Source: an uncultured Clostridia bacterium (GTDB taxonomy: Bacteria > Bacillota > Clostridia > Oscillospirales > JAAYOS01). Taken from it: DNA of 64,000 nt. The first letter of the stretch is position 1. Each line of letters starts with the position of its first letter. The stretch spans positions 1 through 64,000 of the forward strand of contig CANRJS010000007.1 of NCBI GenBank assembly GCA_947631015.1, given 5' to 3'. The notes under the pieces are model-generated. The model was not told where the DNA came from and ran no database searches. It saw only the letters and a list, made by a program, of their open reading frames with translations. A program made the position numbers and the translations under genes. Positions 17,393 to 26,718 of this stretch are shown here, in pieces.

Positions 17393-18328
17393 ATGTACTT
17401 AAACAATATCCTTGAAGCCGTGGGAAACACTCCGCTCGTAAAGCTCAACCGGATGACCGGGCCGGAGGACGCAGATATATTTGTGAAGTTCGAGGCTGTG
17501 GGTATCGGTGGCTCGGTAAAGACGAGGACCGCGCTCAATATGATAGAGGCGGCGGAGCGGGAGGGAAAGCTGAACCGCGACTCGGTGATATGTGAGCCAA
17601 CGAGCGGCAATCAGGGCATCGGTCTCGCCCTCGTCGGCGCGGTGAAGGGGTACAAGGTGAAGATAGTCATGCCGGACTCCGTCAGCAAGGAGCGGCGCAT
17701 GCTGATACGGCAGTACGGCGCCGAGGTCATCCTCATACATGACGAAGGGGACATCGGCAAGGCTGTCCGGGACTGTATGAAATATGTGGAGGATATGGCG
17801 GCAAGCGACCCGAAGGTCTATGTGCCGCAGCAATTTGAAAATCCGAACAATCCGGCCGTGCATTTTGAAAAGACCGGCGAGGAGATCATCCGGCAGATGG
17901 AGGGACTGTCCATTGACGGATTTTGCTCGGGCTACGGCAGCGGCGGGACGATAACGGGCGTCGGCCGCGCTCTGCGCCGGGTCAATCCCGACGTCCGCAT
18001 CGCCGTTCTGGAGGTGCAGAACGCCCCGGCGCTTCTGGGCGGCCCAATCGGCAGCCACTTTCAGCAGGGAATAGGCGACGGTTTTGTGCCGAAGAACTTT
18101 GACACCGGCATCTATGACGAGGTGATAATAGTAAGCGACGACGACGCCATTGACACGGCGCGGAGGCTTGCCCGCGAGGAGGGACTTCTGACGGGTATCT
18201 CCGCCGGAACAAACGTCTGGGGAGCAATGCAGCTCGCAAAGAAGCTCGGCTGTGGGAAGAACGTCGTCTGCCTTGCGCCGGACACCGGCGAGCGTTACTG
18301 CTCTACGGTACTTTTCGACGAAGAGTAG
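17393..18328 (+). CDS. cysK: Cysteine synthase family PLP enzyme
   Basis: A 311-residue fold-type II PLP enzyme, most likely O-acetylserine sulfhydrylase making cysteine from O-acetylserine and sulfide. The PLP lysine sits in GGSVKTRTALNMIE, the substrate loop is PTSGNQGIG, and the phosphate-binding glycine loop is GYGSGGTITGVGRAL. GGSVKTR replaces the more common GSVKDR, as in a clostridial subgroup. The ATG at 17393 follows AGGAGG by 8 nt; a longer in-frame start at 17348 has no ribosome site. The next genes (deaminase and acetyltransferase) lie close by but are not linked to cysteine synthesis. Confidence 0.9.
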   Translation: MYLNNILEAVGNTPLVKLNRMTGPEDADIFVKFEAVGIGGSVKTRTALNMIEAAEREGKLNRDSVICEPTSGNQGIGLALVGAVKGYKVKIVMPDSVSKERRMLIRQYGAEVILIHDEGDIGKAVRDCMKYVEDMAASDPKVYVPQQFENPNNPAVHFEKTGEEIIRQMEGLSIDGFCSGYGSGGTITGVGRALRRVNPDVRIAVLEVQNAPALLGGPIGSHFQQGIGDGFVPKNFDTGIYDEVIIVSDDDAIDTARRLAREEGLLTGISAGTNVWGAMQLAKKLGCGKNVVCLAPDTGERYCSTVLFDEE

Positions 18329-18373
18329 GGCGGATAAAGAAAATTTCGGGATTTTGTGAAAGGATGTGCCCGG

Positions 18374-18766
18374 ATGGAGCAAATATGGAAAGAGATGTTT
18401 GAAGCCGCAAAGGCGGTGCAAAACGGCAGGAAAATATCAGAGTATGTGGAAGCGGGAGAGGTCGCAGCGGCGGTACTGTCCTCCTCGGGGAAGATATATA
18501 CCGGCGTCTGCGTTGACACCTGCTCCACGTTGGGTATCTGCGCCGAGAGAAACGCCATCTTTAACATGATAACGAACGGCGAGCAGGAAATAAAGAAGGT
18601 GCTTGCGATAATGTCGGACGGAAAGGCGGGACCTCCGTGCGGCGCGTGCCGTGAGCTGATGGTCCAGCTCATGCCGGACGGTTATCGGGATATAGAAGTG
18701 ATGCTGGACTATGAAACAGGGGAAGTCGTCACTCTCGGTGAGCTGACCCCGAGGTGGTGGATATAA
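18374..18766 (+). CDS. cdd: Cytidine deaminase-like zinc hydrolase
   Basis: A 130-residue protein with the cytidine deaminase zinc site: CAERNAIF (ligand plus catalytic Glu) and PPCGACRELM (two Cys ligands). Likely reaction: cytidine or deoxycytidine to uridine or deoxyuridine for pyrimidine salvage. The short length and ending LTPRWWI also suit blasticidin-deaminase-like members, so the substrate is uncertain. The start at 18374 is placed 9 nt after AAAGGA; an upstream in-frame GTG at 18356 is less likely. The next gene starts 1 bp after its stop. Confidence 0.88.
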   Translation: MEQIWKEMFEAAKAVQNGRKISEYVEAGEVAAAVLSSSGKIYTGVCVDTCSTLGICAERNAIFNMITNGEQEIKKVLAIMSDGKAGPPCGACRELMVQLMPDGYRDIEVMLDYETGEVVTLGELTPRWWI

Positions 18767-18767
18767 A

Positions 18768-19253
18768 ATGGTGGATTTTCAGCTGGAAGAGTTGACTCAC
18801 GACAACCTCCCGCTGGTGAGGATGTTTGACAGAAGCGATGTTCCCGAAGCGTATGTCGGCTCCGTCGATGAGATAATGGAGGTAACGGACTACGGCGTGG
18901 AGCATCACTGCATCGGTCACGCCTTTGCCGTAAAAGCGGACGGGAAATACATAGGCCTGCTGCTCCTTGGCGAGGCGCTTGAGTGGGATACCGACCCGCC
19001 CGAGATGAGGGCGACGCCGTTTTACCGCTTAATGGGTTTTGCCATAGACAGAAATTATCGGAACATGGGGATAGGCAGCAGAGTGCTCGAAAAGGCGATA
19101 GAAATAGTGTACCGGGATTTCGGCATAAGGCCTATCGCTCTGGGCTGCCATAAGGACAATCGTTCCGCCGAGAGGTTTTATCTGCGGCACGGCTTCCGCA
19201 AAACGGAGTACCGCGAGGGGGAGGATTTCTACTTTATCCGATACCCGCAGTGA
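18768..19253 (+). CDS. GNAT family N-acetyltransferase
   Basis: A 161-residue acetyltransferase. The acetyl-CoA binding motif A is FAIDRNYRNMGIGSRVL (R-N-M-G-I-G in the pyrophosphate loop), and motif B is CHKDNRSAERFYLRHGFRKT. The N-terminal half (VPEAYVGSVDEIMEVTDYG) is specific and gives no clue to the substrate. The gene abuts the deaminase gene (stop TAA, 1 bp, ATG), so the two are co-transcribed. Confidence 0.88.
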   Translation: MVDFQLEELTHDNLPLVRMFDRSDVPEAYVGSVDEIMEVTDYGVEHHCIGHAFAVKADGKYIGLLLLGEALEWDTDPPEMRATPFYRLMGFAIDRNYRNMGIGSRVLEKAIEIVYRDFGIRPIALGCHKDNRSAERFYLRHGFRKTEYREGEDFYFIRYPQ

Positions 19254-19323
19254 CAAACGCCGGTTTGTCCGGCCGAGAGCGCCAAGCGGTGAAGCAACAG
19301 AGCGTAAATGCAATCGCGCAAAC

Positions 19324-19357
19324 TCCCCTGAGAAAACTGCTTTCTCGGGGGATTTTT
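19324..19357 (+). terminator. Terminator after the GNAT gene
   Basis: TCCCCTGAGAAA pairs with TTTCTCGGGGGA (one G-U pair), followed by TTTTTG. It ends the cysK-cdd-GNAT group. Confidence 0.85.
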
Positions 19358-19492
19358 GCGTTTCGGCGGCCGATTGAAGGCTTCACCGCCGGGGTGATGC
19401 CCGGGCCTGACGCAGAGGACCTCTTAACGGAAAATGCCGCCGGCGGTCTGCGGGATTTGGTTTTATTCAATGACTTGGCGCGGGAAAGGTAC
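19358..19492. other. Gene-free stretch with no clear feature
   Basis: This part of the 368-bp gap between the GNAT gene and the next start contains no plausible gene with a ribosome site. A reading frame open across it lacks coding character and runs through the terminator before it and the promoter after it. Confidence 0.5.
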
Positions 19493-19521
19493 TTGCAAAA
19501 GCAAAAAAACTGCTGTATAAT
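19493..19521 (+). promoter_or_regulatory. Promoter with structured leader
   Basis: TTGCAA (19493-19498), a 17-bp spacer and TATAAT (19516-19521). The leader to 19621 holds a two-level hairpin: CCGCAGGCA (19551-19559) with TGCCTGCGG (19586-19594), enclosing GGCGGC/GCCGCC (19566-19581). Confidence 0.75.
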
Positions 19522-19621
19522 AAGAGCCGTATATTTGAAAGGCGCTTCCGCCGCAGGCAATTTCCGGCGGCGGGAGCCGCCGAGCTGCCTGCGGATGCGC
19601 AGGCGCGAAGGGAGCGGCAGC

Positions 19622-20302
19622 ATGGCAAAGAAGAACAGCGAGCGCGAGCGTCTGCTCGCGGATATGCGGGCGGCGGGCAATCAGCCCACCGGCTTCAAGG
19701 GCTGGTTCAAAAACGTATTCGTCTACCACTACCTGAAGTTTGTGCTGATAGGCATAGCGGCGCTCATCATCGTAGGAATTTTCATTCACGACATGACAAA
19801 GGACACCTCTCCCGACTTCACGCTCACCGCCGTCTCTCTGAACTTCGCAAACGAGGAGGGCAAGGCCGCCGTGCAGAGCAAGCTCACGTCCGAGCTCGGC
19901 GACCTGAACGGCAACGGCGAGACGAGAATCGACATTCAGGACTACGCCGTCATGAGCGCGGAAGGCACGAGCGACCTTGCGTACATGATACAGACGCTCC
20001 AGACGAGCTTCGTCGCCGACCCGTCCTCGGTGCTCTACGTCATCCACGAGGATATGAAGAACTACTTTGACCCGGATGCGAGCTATTTCCCGGTCTCCGA
20101 CTTCGGTATAGAGTCGGACGAGACCTACTTTGTTTCGGCGGCGGGGTGCGAGGCGATAGAGCAGATGTTCCCGGAGGAGGGAGCGTCGAAGTACTACTTC
20201 GCCTTCAAGGCCTGCCAGGAGTCAAAGCGGAACGAGCCGGAGTATGCCGCCTACTATGACGCTGCCGTGGCGGCGTACAACGTCCTCACGTCCGGCAGCT
20301 GA
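19622..20302 (+). CDS. Membrane-anchored extracytoplasmic protein, unknown
   Basis: A 226-residue protein of unknown function. A basic N-terminus of about 40 residues leads to one transmembrane helix (about 41-60, YLKFVLIGIAALIIVGIFIH), then an outside domain. That domain contains GDLNGNGETRIDIQDYA, which fits a calcium-binding EF-hand/dockerin-type loop (D-x-N-x-N-x-x-x-I-x-x-x-D). The start is the ATG at 19622, about 10 nt after GGGAG. Its own promoter and a structured leader precede it and a hairpin follows. A role in envelope homeostasis is only a guess. Confidence 0.78.
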   Translation: MAKKNSERERLLADMRAAGNQPTGFKGWFKNVFVYHYLKFVLIGIAALIIVGIFIHDMTKDTSPDFTLTAVSLNFANEEGKAAVQSKLTSELGDLNGNGETRIDIQDYAVMSAEGTSDLAYMIQTLQTSFVADPSSVLYVIHEDMKNYFDPDASYFPVSDFGIESDETYFVSAAGCEAIEQMFPEEGASKYYFAFKACQESKRNEPEYAAYYDAAVAAYNVLTSGS

Positions 20303-20312
20303 CACGACCGCG

Positions 20313-20340
20313 CCGCGCCGGATAGTCCGGCGCGGACTTT
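20313..20340 (+). terminator. Hairpin terminator
   Basis: CCGCGCCGGA and TCCGGCGCGG form a 10-bp stem with a TAG loop, followed by ACTTTCGG. The T-run is short, so strength is uncertain. Confidence 0.6.
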
Positions 20341-20370
20341 CGGTATTTTCGGGAAGGAGTTGAGCGCGCC

Positions 20371-21726
20371 TTGCATAAGTTCCTCCGCAGGCTCCTGTCG
20401 GTCTCGCCGACAAGGATAGTCGCGCTCGGCTTTCTCGCGATAATACTCATAGGTACGGCTCTGCTCGCGCTCCCGTTCGCGACGCGCGCGGAGGGCTCCT
20501 GCGGCTTTGTACCCGCGCTCTTTACCGCCACGAGCGCCACATGCGTCACCGGCCTCGTCGTCGCGGACACGTGGACGATGTGGACGGCGTTCGGGCAGGT
20601 GGTGATAATCCTGCTCATACAGACGGGTGGGCTGGGGTTTATGACGGTGTTCGCGGTGTTCAGCTTCCTCCTGCACCGCAGGATAGGGCTGAAGGAGCGC
20701 CTCGTCATGGTGCAGAGCTTCAACTTAAACGACATCAGCGGAGTCGTGCGGCTCGTGCGCCACGTCCTGTTCGGAACGCTTGCGATAGAGGGTGCGGGCG
20801 CGGCGGTGCTGACAGTCTGCTTTGCGCGCCGCTTCGGCTTCTGGGGCGGACTTGCGAGGGGAGTGTTCCACTCGATATCCGCGTTCTGCAACGCGGGCTT
20901 TGACCTCATGGGCAAGGCGAGCCCCGGCTCGTCGCTTGCGCTCTACGCCGCAGACCCGGTTGTAAACATAGTCATAATACTTCTTATCGTGCTCGGCGGA
21001 CTGGGCTTTTTCGTGTGGGAGGACCTCGCCTCCGCGCGGTCGTGGAAGCGCCTCGGCGTCCACTCGCGGATAGTCCTCACGATGACCGCCGCGCTCCTTC
21101 TCGGAGGCTGGGCGCTCTACGCCGCCTTCGAGTGGACGAATCCCGCGACGATAGGCGGCATGAGCACCGGGGGGAAGCTCCTCGCGTCGCTTTTCCAGTC
21201 CGCGACGACGAGGACGGCGGGCTTTGCGACGATCCCGCAGGAGAACCTCACCGGCGCGGGAAAGCTTGTCACGCTGATACTTATGTTTATAGGCGGAAGC
21301 CCCGGCTCCACCGCCGGCGGCGTCAAAACGGTGACGATAGCGGTCACGCTCGTGAGCCTCCACGGAGTGCTTCGCGGGAAGGAGGACGTGAACCTGTTCG
21401 GCCGCAGGATCAGCGCGGCGCAGGTGCGCGACTGCACGGCGCTCGTGAGCATGGTGGCGCTGCTCGACGTGCTCGGAACGCTGCTCCTTATTGCCTTCGA
21501 CGGGGCGCCGGTCTCGGCGGCGGCGTTCGAGGTCGTGAGCGCGCTCGGGACGGTCGGCCTCTCCATGTCGCTCACGCCGACGCTCGGGACGGCGTCGCTC
21601 CTGCTGCTCACGGCGCTGATGTACGTCGGCAGAGTGGGCATAATGACCATCGGACTTGCGACGATGATCACCTCGCGCCGGAGCGGGAAGCTCCGCTATA
21701 CGGAACAGCGAATTATGATAGGATAG
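20371..21726 (+). CDS. trkH: Trk/Ktr potassium channel subunit
   Basis: A 451-residue membrane protein forming the potassium (or Na/K) pathway. It has four M1-P-M2 repeats with filter sequences TSATCVTGL (about 54), SAFCNAGFDL (about 170), TTRTAGF (about 280) and GSPGSTAGG (about 310), each keeping the filter glycine. The length and lack of extra N-terminal helices are closer to KtrB than to enteric TrkH. The start is a TTG at 20371 about 11 nt after GGAG. The next gene encodes the matching nucleotide-gated regulatory subunit. Confidence 0.93.
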   Translation: MHKFLRRLLSVSPTRIVALGFLAIILIGTALLALPFATRAEGSCGFVPALFTATSATCVTGLVVADTWTMWTAFGQVVIILLIQTGGLGFMTVFAVFSFLLHRRIGLKERLVMVQSFNLNDISGVVRLVRHVLFGTLAIEGAGAAVLTVCFARRFGFWGGLARGVFHSISAFCNAGFDLMGKASPGSSLALYAADPVVNIVIILLIVLGGLGFFVWEDLASARSWKRLGVHSRIVLTMTAALLLGGWALYAAFEWTNPATIGGMSTGGKLLASLFQSATTRTAGFATIPQENLTGAGKLVTLILMFIGGSPGSTAGGVKTVTIAVTLVSLHGVLRGKEDVNLFGRRISAAQVRDCTALVSMVALLDVLGTLLLIAFDGAPVSAAAFEVVSALGTVGLSMSLTPTLGTASLLLLTALMYVGRVGIMTIGLATMITSRRSGKLRYTEQRIMIG

Positions 21727-21784
21727 ACTGCTTTGCCGGACGCGGCGTCCGGCGGCTCGGATCTGATTTGAGGGAGGCGGTACG

Positions 21785-22438
21785 GTGAAGTCTTACGTCG
21801 TGATAGGGCTCGGGCGCTTCGGAAGCGCCGTCGCGCAGGAGCTCATGCGGATAGGGAGCGAGGTGCTCGCCATTGACAGCGACGAGGAGCGGGTAAACGG
21901 AGTAGCGCCGTTTGTCACCCATGCGCTGATAGGAGACGCGACGGACGAGGCGGTGCTCCGCTCTATAGGCGTGCAGGATTTCGACTGCGTCATCGTCGCC
22001 ATAGGCGAAAACCTCGAGCACAGCGTTCTCATAACGCTCGCCCTGAAGGACCTCGGGGCGAGGAAGATAGTCTGCAAGGCGCGGGACGACACATACAAGC
22101 GCGTGCTTGAGAAGGTCGGCGCGGACCGCGTCGTCGTCCCGGAGAGGGACATGGGACGCCGCCTCGCGCAGACGCTGAACAATTCCAACATTCTTGACTA
22201 CATCGAGCTCTCGAACACCTTCGGGCTCGTGGAGATGACCGCTCCGCGCGTGTGGGTGGGGCAAAGCCTGCTTGAATCGCACATCCGCGAGAGGTTCGGC
22301 ATAACCGTCCTCGCGGCGCACGACCCGGACGGCTCGAACTTCGTCATCTCGCCGCCCGCCGGCTACGTCGTAAAGGAGAACGACGTGCTTATCGTCGTCG
22401 GACGGAGCGAGGACTTCGAGAAGGTGCAGAAGCTGTGA
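21785..22438 (+). CDS. trkA: Trk/Ktr potassium uptake regulatory subunit
   Basis: A 217-residue RCK protein that gates the potassium channel encoded upstream. The N-terminal Rossmann fold has GLGRFGSAVA (8-17) and acidic DSDEE after the second strand, indicating NAD(H) or ATP/ADP binding. The C-terminal RCK_C domain (about 140-217) is where di-nucleotides such as c-di-AMP act in related proteins. It starts at a GTG 7 nt after GGAGG. A GC-rich hairpin (21735-21753) lies between the two genes. The last codons overlap the next gene by 4 nt. Confidence 0.94.
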   Translation: MKSYVVIGLGRFGSAVAQELMRIGSEVLAIDSDEERVNGVAPFVTHALIGDATDEAVLRSIGVQDFDCVIVAIGENLEHSVLITLALKDLGARKIVCKARDDTYKRVLEKVGADRVVVPERDMGRRLAQTLNNSNILDYIELSNTFGLVEMTAPRVWVGQSLLESHIRERFGITVLAAHDPDGSNFVISPPAGYVVKENDVLIVVGRSEDFEKVQKL

Positions 22439-23172
22439 ACGTCATAACAAGCAGACAGAACCCGCTCGTGCAGCACATCTCGCGGCTGCTCGCACAGGCA
22501 AAGTACCGCCGGGAGACCGGAGAGTTCGCGGCGGAGGGCACAAAGCTCCTGTTCGACGCGGCGGAGGCCGGCGTGGAGATAACCTCGGTAATAGCGCCGG
22601 AGTCCTCGGCGGCGGAGCTGCCGGACACGCTTCCGGTGACCGTCGTAAGCGACCGGCTCTTTGAGGCTCTCTCCACGCAGAGAACGCCACAGGGCGCGAT
22701 ATTCTCGGCGAGGATACCGCGCATACCGGCAGGCGGCGGCGGGAAGATCGCCCTCGACGGCGTGCAGGACGCGGGAAACGTCGGAACGGTGATACGCACG
22801 GCGGCGGCGCTCGGTTTGGGAGAAGTCCTGCTCGTCGGCGGATGTGCCGACCCGTTCGGCTACAAGGCGGTGCGGGCGTCGATGGGCGGAGTGTTCCGCG
22901 TGTCGGTGCGGCGCTGCACGCCGGAGGAGCTGAGAGACGCGGCGGGGGGACTTCCTCTCCTCGCGGCGGAGCCCCGCGCGGACGCGAAAGACATAAGGAC
23001 TATAGAGGGCGGCTTCCTGCCGGTGATAGGCAGCGAGGGACAGGGAATTTCAAAGAGCGTCGCGGATAAGACGGACGGCGCATTTACGATACCGATGAGC
23101 GGCACCACCGAGTCACTGAACGCGGCGGCCGCCGCAGCGATAGTTATCTGGGAAATATCAAGGCGGAGGTGA
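22435..23172 (+). CDS. TrmH/SpoU-family RNA 2'-O-methyltransferase
   Basis: A 245-residue SPOUT enzyme that methylates ribose in rRNA or tRNA using S-adenosylmethionine. An N-terminal L30e-like RNA-binding region (EFAAEGTKLLFDAAEAG) is followed by the knot domain with LDGVQDAGNVGTVIRTAAA, VIGSEGQGIS and IPMSGTTESLNAAAAAAI. The target base is unknown. It is distinct from the RlmB homologue at 60231. Its GTG start overlaps the trkA stop, which couples an RNA modifier to potassium uptake genes by position only. Confidence 0.92.
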   Translation: MNVITSRQNPLVQHISRLLAQAKYRRETGEFAAEGTKLLFDAAEAGVEITSVIAPESSAAELPDTLPVTVVSDRLFEALSTQRTPQGAIFSARIPRIPAGGGGKIALDGVQDAGNVGTVIRTAAALGLGEVLLVGGCADPFGYKAVRASMGGVFRVSVRRCTPEELRDAAGGLPLLAAEPRADAKDIRTIEGGFLPVIGSEGQGISKSVADKTDGAFTIPMSGTTESLNAAAAAAIVIWEISRRR

Positions 23173-23174
23173 AC

Positions 23175-24413
23175 ATGTTGGCGACGGCAGAACAGTGGGT
23201 CTGGCTTTCACTCATGGATAAGCTCGGAGCGGCGCTCCGCGCCGAGCTGCTGCGGCGTTTCCGCTCGATGGACGCGCTCTATCACGCGGAGCGCGGCGAG
23301 CTCGAGCGTCTCGGCATACTCTCCGAGGAGAATATACGCCGGCTCCTCGACAAGGATCTCGACCGCAGCAAACGCGTGCTCGAGAAATGTGACGCGGAGA
23401 ATATACGCATAGTCACGCTTCAGGACGCGGAATATCCGGAAATACTGCGCAACATCCCCGACCCTCCGGGAATACTCTACTACAAGGGGCGTCCGCCCGC
23501 CCGCAAGGACGAGCTCGCGATAGCGATGGTCGGAACGCGCCGCCCCTCCGCCTACGGCATGGCCGCGGCGGAGCGGATAGCGCGCGGCATCGCGCGCGGA
23601 GGCGGAGAGATAATCAGCGGTATGGCGCGCGGGCTCGACAGCGCCGCACATCGCGGCGCGCTCTTTGAGCGCATGCCGACGACGGCGGTGCTCGGCGGCG
23701 GGGTGGACGTGGTCTATCCGTCCGAGAACCAGCAGCTCTATGAGGACATAGTGGCACAGGGCACCGTCCTCAGCGAGTACGCGCCGGGCACCCGGCCTGA
23801 GGGACAGCACTTCCCGGAGCGGAACCGGATAATCAGCGGCCTTGCGCAGGGCGTCGTCGTAGTCGAGGCGGGCGAGCACAGCGGCGCGCTGATAACCGCG
23901 CGCCGAGCCGACGAGCAGGGGCGCGACGTCTTTGCCGTCCCCGGCCCGATAGACTCGCAGCTGAGCGAGGGAACGAATATGCTCATACGCGACAAGTACG
24001 CGAAGCTCATCACCTGTGCCGAGGACGTGCTTGTGGAGTACGAGTTCCTGTTCCCGGTGAGGATACGCCGCGAGGAAAAGCACGGCGAGCGGCGGCAGAA
24101 CAGCCGGGGAAGCGGGGAGCAGTCCTCCGCGCCGGAGAAGAAAAAGCCCCAGGAGAAGCCCGTCGCCAGGGAACCGCAGGAGAGCGCGGGCGCGAAGAAG
24201 TTCAACGAAAAAGTGCTTGAGGGACTGAGCGAGGACAGGCGGAACATACTGCTCCGCCTCGCGGACGGCCCAAAGTATATCGACGACATCGTGGACGCCA
24301 CCGGCCTCAAGGCCAACGTCGTCATAGCGGAGCTCACGATGATGACGATAGAGGGTCTTGCGGCGGAGCTTGCGGGCGGGCGTTACGCGCCCGGCGCGGC
24401 GCTTCTTGAATAA
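23175..24413 (+). CDS. dprA: DNA processing protein DprA
   Basis: A 412-residue loader of RecA onto incoming single-stranded DNA during transformation. An N-terminal SAM-like helical region is followed by the Rossmann domain (about 105-290) with MVGTRRPSAYG, GMARGLDSAAHRGAL and FAVPGPIDS. A charged linker (about 295-345) leads to a C-terminal winged helix (about 345-412). The ATG at 23175 is 6 nt after GGAGG; an in-frame GTG at 23169 abuts the ribosome site and is rejected. topA follows 28 bp later, a classic Firmicutes order. No com genes are present here, so competence itself is not shown. Confidence 0.95.
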   Translation: MLATAEQWVWLSLMDKLGAALRAELLRRFRSMDALYHAERGELERLGILSEENIRRLLDKDLDRSKRVLEKCDAENIRIVTLQDAEYPEILRNIPDPPGILYYKGRPPARKDELAIAMVGTRRPSAYGMAAAERIARGIARGGGEIISGMARGLDSAAHRGALFERMPTTAVLGGGVDVVYPSENQQLYEDIVAQGTVLSEYAPGTRPEGQHFPERNRIISGLAQGVVVVEAGEHSGALITARRADEQGRDVFAVPGPIDSQLSEGTNMLIRDKYAKLITCAEDVLVEYEFLFPVRIRREEKHGERRQNSRGSGEQSSAPEKKKPQEKPVAREPQESAGAKKFNEKVLEGLSEDRRNILLRLADGPKYIDDIVDATGLKANVVIAELTMMTIEGLAAELAGGRYAPGAALLE

Positions 24414-24441
24414 CCATAATCGAAACGAACGGGAGAGAGCA

Positions 24442-26718
24442 ATGTCGGATCTTGTTATTGTGGAGTCGCTTGCCAAGGCAAAGACCATCGAAAAGTACCT
24501 CGGCAGGGGATACAAAGTAAAGGCGTCCATGGGACACCTGCGCGACCTGCCGAAGTCGAAGATGAGCATCGACTTCGAGCACGGCTTTGAACCGGACTAC
24601 CAGCCCATAAAGGGTAAGGAGAATATCATAAACGACCTCAGGAGCGAGGCAAAGAAGGCGGATAACATCTACCTCGCGACCGACCCGGACCGCGAGGGTG
24701 AGGCCATCTCGTGGCACCTCAAGGAGCTGCTCGGGATACCGGACGACCGCGTGCTCCGCGTCACCTTCAACGAGATATCGAAGAAGGTCGTCACCGAGGG
24801 TATAGCGCACCCGCGCGCGATAGACCAGAACCTCGTCGACGCGCAGCAGACGCGCCGCCTGCTCGACAGGATAGTTGGCTACCGCCTCTCGCCGCTGCTC
24901 TGGCGGAAGATACGCCGGGGACTTTCGGCAGGGCGCGTGCAGTCGGTCGTCACGCGCATGGTCGTCGACCGCGAGGAGGAGCGGCGCGCGTTTGTGCCGG
25001 AGGAGTACTGGAGCATCGACGCGCTCCTGCGCCTCGACGGAACGCACAGTTTCACCGCGCGCTTCGTCGGCGACACGGACGGTAAGATAGACCTCACCTG
25101 CGAGGACGACGTGAACACCGTCCTCCGCGCGGTGGAGAACGCCGCGTGGAAGGTCGCGGCGATAAAGGACGGCACGAAGCACCGCAGTCCAGCGCCGCCG
25201 TTCAACACCTCGACGCTCCAGCAGGAGGCGAACCGCAAATTAAACATGCAGGCGCGCCGGACAATGGCCGTCGCGCAGCAGCTCTACGAGGGCGTAGAGA
25301 TAGCGGGTCAGGGCTCGGTCGGACTTATCACTTATATGCGTACCGACTCGCTCCGCCTGTCGGACGACGCGGTGGCGGCGGCGCGCGGCCTCATCGCCTC
25401 GCGCTACGGGCGCGAGTACGTCCCGTCCTCGCCGAAGGTCTACCGCACCCGCTCCGGCGCGCAGGACGCGCACGAGGCGATACGCCCGACCGACGTGGAC
25501 CTTACCCCCGAGGCGGTGCGCCAGTCGCTCACGAGCGACCAGTACCGCCTGTACAAGATGATATGGAGCCGCTTCCTCGCCTGCCAGATGGAAAACGCCG
25601 TCTACGACACGCAGGCGGTGGACGTCGAGGCGGCGGGATATATCTTCCGCGCGAACAGCCAGCGCGTCCGCTTCGCGGGCTTTACCGCAGTCTACGAGGA
25701 GGGGCGGGACGACCCCGAGGAGGAGCAGGCGGCGCGGCTGCCCGCAATGAAGCCCGCGCAGCAGCTCGAGCTCGGCGAGCTGAAGCCGGAGCAGCACTTC
25801 ACCCAGCCGCCGGCGCGCTACACAGAAGCCTCGCTGATAAAGGCGATGGAGGAGCGCGGGGTGGGACGTCCGTCGACCTACGCGCCGTCGGTCTCCACGA
25901 TAATCGACCGAGACTATGTCATAAAGGAGAACAGGAACCTGCGCCCGACGCCGCTCGGCGAGACGATAACGAACATGATGAAGGAGCACTTCACCGACAT
26001 CATCGACGTCGAGTTCACGGCGAACATGGAGCGCACCCTAGACGGCATCGAGGAGGGCAAGAGCGCTTGGCGGGACGTCCTCTCGGACTTCTACGACGGG
26101 TTCGAGAAGGAGCTTGCCGACGCGGAAAAGGCGCTCGAAAACGAGCGCATCCGCGTGCCGGACGAGGAGAGCGACGAGGTGTGCGAGCTCTGCGGGAGGA
26201 AAATGGTCATAAAGAACGGACGCTTCGGGCGCTTCCTTGCCTGCCCGGGCTACCCCGAATGCAAGAATACAAAGCCGATAACCGAGCCGACGCCGGGCGT
26301 CTGCCCGAAATGCGGCGGCAGGATACTCAAGAAGAAGTCGAGAAACAATTATACCTACTACGGCTGCGAGCATTACCCGGACTGCGACTTCATGACCTGG
26401 GACGTGCCTACCGAGGAGACGTGTCCCAGCTGCGGCGGGACGCTCTTCAAGCTGAGCGGGCGCGGACAGAAAAAGACGTTCTGCATAAACGAGAAATGCG
26501 CCGAGTTCGTGCCGGAGGAGAAGAGAGGCTACCGCCGCCGCGCGCCGGCCGAGGGGACAGAGCCGGCGGAGGGTGCGGAGACCGCAAAGAGCGCCAAAGC
26601 GGCGCCGAAAAAGGGCGCAAAGACCGCGGCAAAGCCCGCGGCGAAGAGGACGGGAACGTCCGGCGCAAAGCGGACGTCGTCCGCGCGGCGCGGAGCGGGT
26701 AACGGAAATGAAGGTTAA
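24442..26718 (+). CDS. topA: DNA topoisomerase I
   Basis: A 758-residue type IA topoisomerase that relaxes negative supercoils. The TOPRIM domain opens with VIVESLAKAKTIEKYLG and has DPDREGEAISWH. The catalytic Tyr lies in LITYMRTDSLRLS (about residue 298). Three C-terminal four-Cys zinc ribbons follow (CELCGRKM, CPKCGGRIL, CPSCGGTLF), then an Ala/Lys/Arg-rich tail of about 60 residues that probably binds DNA non-specifically. The ATG at 24442 follows GGGAGAG. The last 11 nt overlap trmFO. Confidence 0.97.
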   Translation: MSDLVIVESLAKAKTIEKYLGRGYKVKASMGHLRDLPKSKMSIDFEHGFEPDYQPIKGKENIINDLRSEAKKADNIYLATDPDREGEAISWHLKELLGIPDDRVLRVTFNEISKKVVTEGIAHPRAIDQNLVDAQQTRRLLDRIVGYRLSPLLWRKIRRGLSAGRVQSVVTRMVVDREEERRAFVPEEYWSIDALLRLDGTHSFTARFVGDTDGKIDLTCEDDVNTVLRAVENAAWKVAAIKDGTKHRSPAPPFNTSTLQQEANRKLNMQARRTMAVAQQLYEGVEIAGQGSVGLITYMRTDSLRLSDDAVAAARGLIASRYGREYVPSSPKVYRTRSGAQDAHEAIRPTDVDLTPEAVRQSLTSDQYRLYKMIWSRFLACQMENAVYDTQAVDVEAAGYIFRANSQRVRFAGFTAVYEEGRDDPEEEQAARLPAMKPAQQLELGELKPEQHFTQPPARYTEASLIKAMEERGVGRPSTYAPSVSTIIDRDYVIKENRNLRPTPLGETITNMMKEHFTDIIDVEFTANMERTLDGIEEGKSAWRDVLSDFYDGFEKELADAEKALENERIRVPDEESDEVCELCGRKMVIKNGRFGRFLACPGYPECKNTKPITEPTPGVCPKCGGRILKKKSRNNYTYYGCEHYPDCDFMTWDVPTEETCPSCGGTLFKLSGRGQKKTFCINEKCAEFVPEEKRGYRRRAPAEGTEPAEGAETAKSAKAAPKKGAKTAAKPAAKRTGTSGAKRTSSARRGAGNGNEG

